From: DATLSM01 sp049585815
Lineage (GTDB): Bacteria > Actinomycetota > Thermoleophilia > Solirubrobacterales > 70-9
Assembly: GCA_049585815.1 (NCBI GenBank)
Contig: JBAVAR010000077.1
Span: 1-17,193, forward strand
Direction: 5' to 3'
DNA: 17,193 bases
In this document: positions 14,636 to 17,193 of the stretch, piece after piece
Position numbering within the stretch: position 1 is the first letter of the stretch
How the letters are laid out: each line of letters opens with the position of its first letter
Translations under genes and position numbers: made by a program
The notes under the pieces: model-generated
Told to the model about the DNA's origin: nothing
Seen by the model: the letters and a program-made list of their open reading frames with translations, nothing else
Database searches by the model: none

Positions 14636-15462
14636 CCACCTCTCCTCTCAGGTTCGGGGAAGTAATGCGTTGCAAACTTCGGCAGCTTTTTCGTGGCGGG
14701 GGCATAGACCCGCTGCTGGTGGTGAACCCAGGCAAGGAAGGCCCCGTTGCTGACGACCTTGCCAGAGCTGAACATGTAGCCATGCCAGAGGCCACAGAGC
14801 TCCGAGCAGTGGACTTCGAATTCCTGTTCCTTGGTCGGTTCGGTGAAGGCGATGTTGTCGACGCCGGGATTGGCATCGGCCTTGATGCCGAGCTTCGGCG
14901 CCCAGAAGGAATGAATCACATCGAGTGAGGTGACGTGAAATTCGATCTGGCGGTGGATCGGCAGCTCGAGCTGTGCGGTCTCGACCCCCCCGAAAGTCGG
15001 GAAGCGGTAGGTGAACTGCCACTGTTGGGCGATCACCTGCACCGGCAGCGTCTTGCCCGAGGGCCTGAACTCTGGGCTGGGGCCCTGACCACCACCGGCG
15101 CCGGCATCGGCGAGCTGGATCGTGCCGAAAACTGCGAGGAAGGTGACGATGATCGTCGTCACCACCAGCCAGGAAGTGTGGACGCGACTGTCGTCACGAA
15201 TCGCGACGCCTTCCTGTTGGGGCTCAGAATCCCGGCGCCTGAAGACAACCAGCGAGTAGGCGAAGTAGACGAGGATCGCGGCGGCGATCGGGGTGACGAT
15301 GCCAAGCAGCACGGTGTTATCGAAGACCTGGCCCGAGGCCGCGGTGCTGCCGGTGCCCGGCGGTAGGGTCGGCGCGATCACGGCAACCACGATCGGGGTG
15401 GCGATCGCGCTCACCACCAGCGAGGCGATCACGATCCGGCGCATGTGGTTTGGTTCGTTCAC
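14632..15462 (-). CDS. cytochrome c oxidase subunit II with intact CuA site
   Basis: Membrane-anchored subunit that passes electrons from cytochrome c or a cupredoxin to subunit I through the dinuclear CuA centre. The 276-residue product has a signal-like hydrophobic segment (about 9-30), two membrane helices (about 50-74 and 97-117), and an external cupredoxin domain. All CuA ligands are present: His184 (DVIHSFW), Cys219, Glu221, Cys223, His227 and Met230 (CSELCGLWHGYM). The aromatic QQWQFTYRFP matches the electron-entry Trp region. There is no fused cytochrome c domain. It starts with GTG at 15462 behind GAGG seven bases upstream; an ATG six codons later is possible. It lies nine bases after the cupredoxin gene and overlaps subunit I by four bases. 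Confidence 0.95.
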   Translation of the reverse strand: MNEPNHMRRIVIASLVVSAIATPIVVAVIAPTLPPGTGSTAASGQVFDNTVLLGIVTPIAAAILVYFAYSLVVFRRRDSEPQQEGVAIRDDSRVHTSWLVVTTIIVTFLAVFGTIQLADAGAGGGQGPSPEFRPSGKTLPVQVIAQQWQFTYRFPTFGGVETAQLELPIHRQIEFHVTSLDVIHSFWAPKLGIKADANPGVDNIAFTEPTKEQEFEVHCSELCGLWHGYMFSSGKVVSNGAFLAWVHHQQRVYAPATKKLPKFATHYFPEPERRGG

Positions 15463-15471
15463 CCAGGCGCC

Positions 15472-16137
15472 TCAGGTCACTTCCAGGAAGCCGTCCATGT
15501 AACCGATCGTCTGCATCGGTCCGCCAAAGCCGTTGAGGAAGCCGGCGGCGCAGGGCACGAAGCACTGCCAGCGGTAGCGCCCGGCGCCGTGGGTGCGGAT
15601 CGTGAAGGTGATCGTCTGGTGGCTCTGGCTCGGCACGCAGGGCCCTTCTTCACAGCCGCTTTCTTCTTCGTCTTCGGGCACGCCCCGCAACGGCACGATC
15701 AGGTTTAGCTGCGGCACGGCGAAGGTGTGGGAGGCTTCTTCGGGCGGGATCGACTTCATCAGCTTGCCGTTGACCCGCATCGTGTTGCCGACCGTGCCGT
15801 GGACCTGGGAGAGAAACGGATTGCGCAAGCCGCTGTCGCCGTCGTATTGAAATACGGTGACGTGGACCAGCGAGTTGCCCGGGATCTTGAAGATCGTGCT
15901 GTGGATCCAATTGCCCTGGGAGTTGCGCACCAGGTAGGAGACCCAGGGCGGATTGCCGCCCTGGGGGCCGACCGCGGGCTCGGTTTTCAAGGTCAGCTGG
16001 GCGGTATGGGCAGCGATCTGGCGCGCTTCGACCGTCGGCGGAGCGCTGATCAGGTTGGCGACATAGAAGCCGATTAGTACCGCGACGATGACAACTGCGG
16101 CCATAACGACCGCGAGCCTTGCAGCCAGCGAACTCAT
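15472..16137 (-). CDS. membrane-anchored cupredoxin-like protein with a degenerate CuA-type motif
   Basis: First gene of the oxidase operon. The 221-residue product has one N-terminal membrane anchor (about 8-30) and an external domain that looks cupredoxin-like. It resembles subunit II in having a His before a beta strand (SHTFAVPQ, His137) and a late Cys-x3-Cys (CFVPC, 192-196) followed by GGPMQTIGYM. The CuA Glu is replaced, Phe200 stands where the CuA His would be, and Met appears only later (208 and 214). An acidic insert carries a second Cys pair (CEEGPC, 162-167). It might hold mononuclear copper, act as an electron donor, or be a structural subunit; no function is proven. It starts at ATG 16137 behind AAGGA. 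Confidence 0.7.
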   Translation of the reverse strand: MSSLAARLAVVMAAVVIVAVLIGFYVANLISAPPTVEARQIAAHTAQLTLKTEPAVGPQGGNPPWVSYLVRNSQGNWIHSTIFKIPGNSLVHVTVFQYDGDSGLRNPFLSQVHGTVGNTMRVNGKLMKSIPPEEASHTFAVPQLNLIVPLRGVPEDEEESGCEEGPCVPSQSHQTITFTIRTHGAGRYRWQCFVPCAAGFLNGFGGPMQTIGYMDGFLEVT

Positions 16138-16185
16138 CTCGTCCTTCCCACCGCTTTAGCAGCCCACCAAGCGAGCCCTCTGACC

Positions 16186-16214
16186 ACCATAGTCCAGCGA
16201 CAGGCGGCAGGCAA
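16186..16214 (-). promoter_or_regulatory. candidate promoter of the oxidase operon
   Basis: TTGCCT (16209-16214) and TATGGT (16186-16191) are spaced by exactly 17 bases on the minus strand. They would place the start near 16179, about 42 bases upstream of the cupredoxin ATG. Both hexamers are reasonable vegetative-sigma matches. Confidence 0.55.
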
Positions 16215-16308
16215 GGGCTTTCGATGTCAAAGCACCCTGGGCGACGGCCCAGCCCTCCACCGGGCATGCAAACCGCCGTTCAGGGGAGGGGCTGAGCGGG
16301 CACGCGAC

Positions 16309-16351
16309 TACGATGATCGGCATGATCCCGCACCTGCTCCCGTTGGGCTAG
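16309..16351 (+). promoter_or_regulatory. -10 box TACGAT followed by a possible 9-codon leaderless mini-ORF
   Basis: TACGAT (16309-16314, TANNNT type) is followed after seven bases by an ATG at 16322 that opens a 9-residue frame, MIPHLLPLG, ending in TAG at 16351. The next gene starts ten bases later at 16361. This could be a leaderless leader peptide, or only a chance frame inside a 39-base 5' leader. Confidence 0.3.
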
Positions 16352-16360
16352 CGGGACCGG

Positions 16361-16843
16361 ATGGCTTCAACTCACATGGATAAGAAGACGACCCGCAGAG
16401 GGAACTATGAGTCCGGCTCCGACTACGTGCTCGAGTACGGCGAGCTCCGCTTTGCCTTCAACGAGGATGACTTCGGCCAGCGGGTCGAACAGGCCGCGGT
16501 CAAGCTTGGATTTGTCGACCAGGGCCTCAGCCAGGAGGAGCTGGACGACCTGCTGGACCTCGCCGTCAGCGGCGAGATCGCCGAGCCGAGCTCTCGCCTC
16601 GGCGAGCACATCAACGAGAACTGGGAGGAGCTGGTCGGACCGGCCAACCGCAGCCTCGTCCACTGGATCCGCCGCCTCGTCTTCCGCGGTGCCTGGCTGG
16701 ACCAGCGGGTCAAGGAGGGCGAGCTGGACGTCGTCTTTGACGAGCGCACCCAGACCTTCGGCTACGTCCAGCCCGACCGCAGCTCCGAGCTGATCGAGCT
16801 CTCCAAGGAGCCGTCCTGGCGCCGCATCGCCTACCGCCGCTAG
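16361..16843 (+). CDS. acidic soluble protein of unknown function
   Basis: A 160-residue predicted cytoplasmic protein that I do not recognise. It has no signal, membrane segment or Cys cluster. It is mostly charged and predicted helical: a basic N-terminal dozen residues (KKTTRRG), an acidic helical middle (GLSQEELDDLLDLAVSGEI), HWIRRLVFRGAWLDQRV, and a closing VVFDERTQTFGYVQP. Codon third positions are strongly G/C like its neighbours, and the antisense frame shows no known motif, so this strand is coding. The start could be ATG 16361 (weak GGGA upstream) or ATG 16376, before the basic stretch. It is divergent from the oxidase operon and converges on the SnoaL-like gene with a 10-base gap. 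Confidence 0.7.
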   Translation: MASTHMDKKTTRRGNYESGSDYVLEYGELRFAFNEDDFGQRVEQAAVKLGFVDQGLSQEELDDLLDLAVSGEIAEPSSRLGEHINENWEELVGPANRSLVHWIRRLVFRGAWLDQRVKEGELDVVFDERTQTFGYVQPDRSSELIELSKEPSWRRIAYRR

Positions 16844-16853
16844 GCGGCCCGAT

Positions 16854-17193
16854 TTACGACGCGGAGCGCTCGCGCTCGTAGTAGACGCGAGCCCGGGCAA
16901 CCAACCCGGCCTCGTCAAGCTCCACCGCCTCGATCGCACGGTGGCCGTCCTCGCGCCGGTAGAGCACGGCAAAGCCGCCGGGACCCTCGAGCAGAGACTC
17001 CTCGGTTACGGTCAGATTTGGCGCCAGCTCGAGTCCGTGGCGGAAATGTTCGCGCAGCGCCTGGCGGCCACTCAACCGCTCCCCCGCCGGGTCGGCATCC
17101 CCGAGCACCGGCGCGATCACGAACTCGACGTCCTCGGCATAGCAGGAGACGATCGCATCCAGGTCTCGCTCGTTCCATGCATCGAGCCAGCGA
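16854..17193 (-). CDS. SnoaL-like (NTF2-fold) protein, N-terminus cut by window edge
   Basis: The minus-strand frame is open from the right edge and ends at TAA 16854-16856, giving 112 residues in the window. The visible N-terminal part, WLDAWNERDLDAIVSCYAED followed by VEF, is typical of SnoaL/NTF2-like proteins, as are SGRQALREHF in the middle and the closing strands ending VYYERERSAS. Such alpha+beta barrels of about 120-150 residues include isomerases, polyketide cyclases and many uncharacterised proteins. Only about the first 5-20 residues should be missing. No catalytic assignment is possible from this sequence. Confidence 0.8.
   Translation of the reverse strand, partial: RWLDAWNERDLDAIVSCYAEDVEFVIAPVLGDADPAGERLSGRQALREHFRHGLELAPNLTVTEESLLEGPGGFAVLYRREDGHRAIEAVELDEAGLVARARVYYERERSAS

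Noticed and set aside
16225..16230. Perfect TTGACA on the minus strand upstream of the oxidase operon
   Set aside because: It is 33 bases from the TATGGT box, too far for a -35; TTGCCT at 17-base spacing fits better. No -10 at the right distance from TTGACA was found.
1..17193. Search for CRISPR arrays, tRNA or rRNA genes, IS elements, attachment sites and phage genes
   Set aside because: No regularly spaced repeats, cloverleaf-like segments, transposase or integrase motifs, or terminal inverted repeats were seen by eye.

Overview
This 17.2 kb window is high-GC, densely packed bacterial chromosome. The division and cell-wall (dcw) gene order, a meso-diaminopimelate-type MurE, TANNNT promoter boxes placed six bases before start codons, frequent GTG starts and several oxidase genes all suggest an actinobacterium. 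A deep-branching lineage such as Thermoleophilia/Solirubrobacterales is my best guess, from general resemblance only. No IS element, CRISPR array, phage gene, tRNA or rRNA was seen.

Region 1 (1-8960, minus strand) is the start of a dcw operon, transcribed right to left: mraZ, rsmH, an ftsL-like gene, ftsI, murE, murF, mraY and murD (cut by the left edge). Genes overlap by 1-17 bases or sit 2-61 bases apart, except for a 91-base gap between mraZ and the preferred rsmH start. The products make UDP-MurNAc-pentapeptide (MurD, MurE, MurF), lipid I (MraY) and septal crosslinks (FtsI). MraZ is the operon's autoregulator. Upstream of mraZ lie three 10-base-spaced MraZ-box repeats inside a plausible promoter, then an 18-bp imperfect hairpin in the predicted 5' leader.

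Region 2 (9090-11680) holds two plus-strand genes, an exported beta-lactamase-fold serine hydrolase and a PfkB-family sugar kinase. Each has a TANNNT box exactly six bases before its start codon, as expected of leaderless transcripts. A CpsB/YwqE-type PHP phosphatase on the minus strand converges on the kinase gene, and their stop codons overlap.

Region 3 (11715-16230, minus strand) is a heme-copper oxidase operon: a membrane-anchored cupredoxin with a degenerate CuA-like site, subunit II with a complete CuA site, subunit I, subunit III, and after a 286-base gap a 44-residue single-span membrane protein. Subunit I keeps all heme and CuB ligands and the active-site Tyr. It lacks the canonical residues of both proton channels (D-channel Asp is Arg, K-channel Lys is Val) and a Mg-site Asp (Gly), and it carries two extra N-terminal membrane helices. 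This oxidase is the most unusual part of the window.

Region 4 (16300-17193) has a plus-strand acidic protein of unknown function, preceded by a possible leaderless 9-codon mini-ORF, and a minus-strand SnoaL-like protein cut by the right edge.
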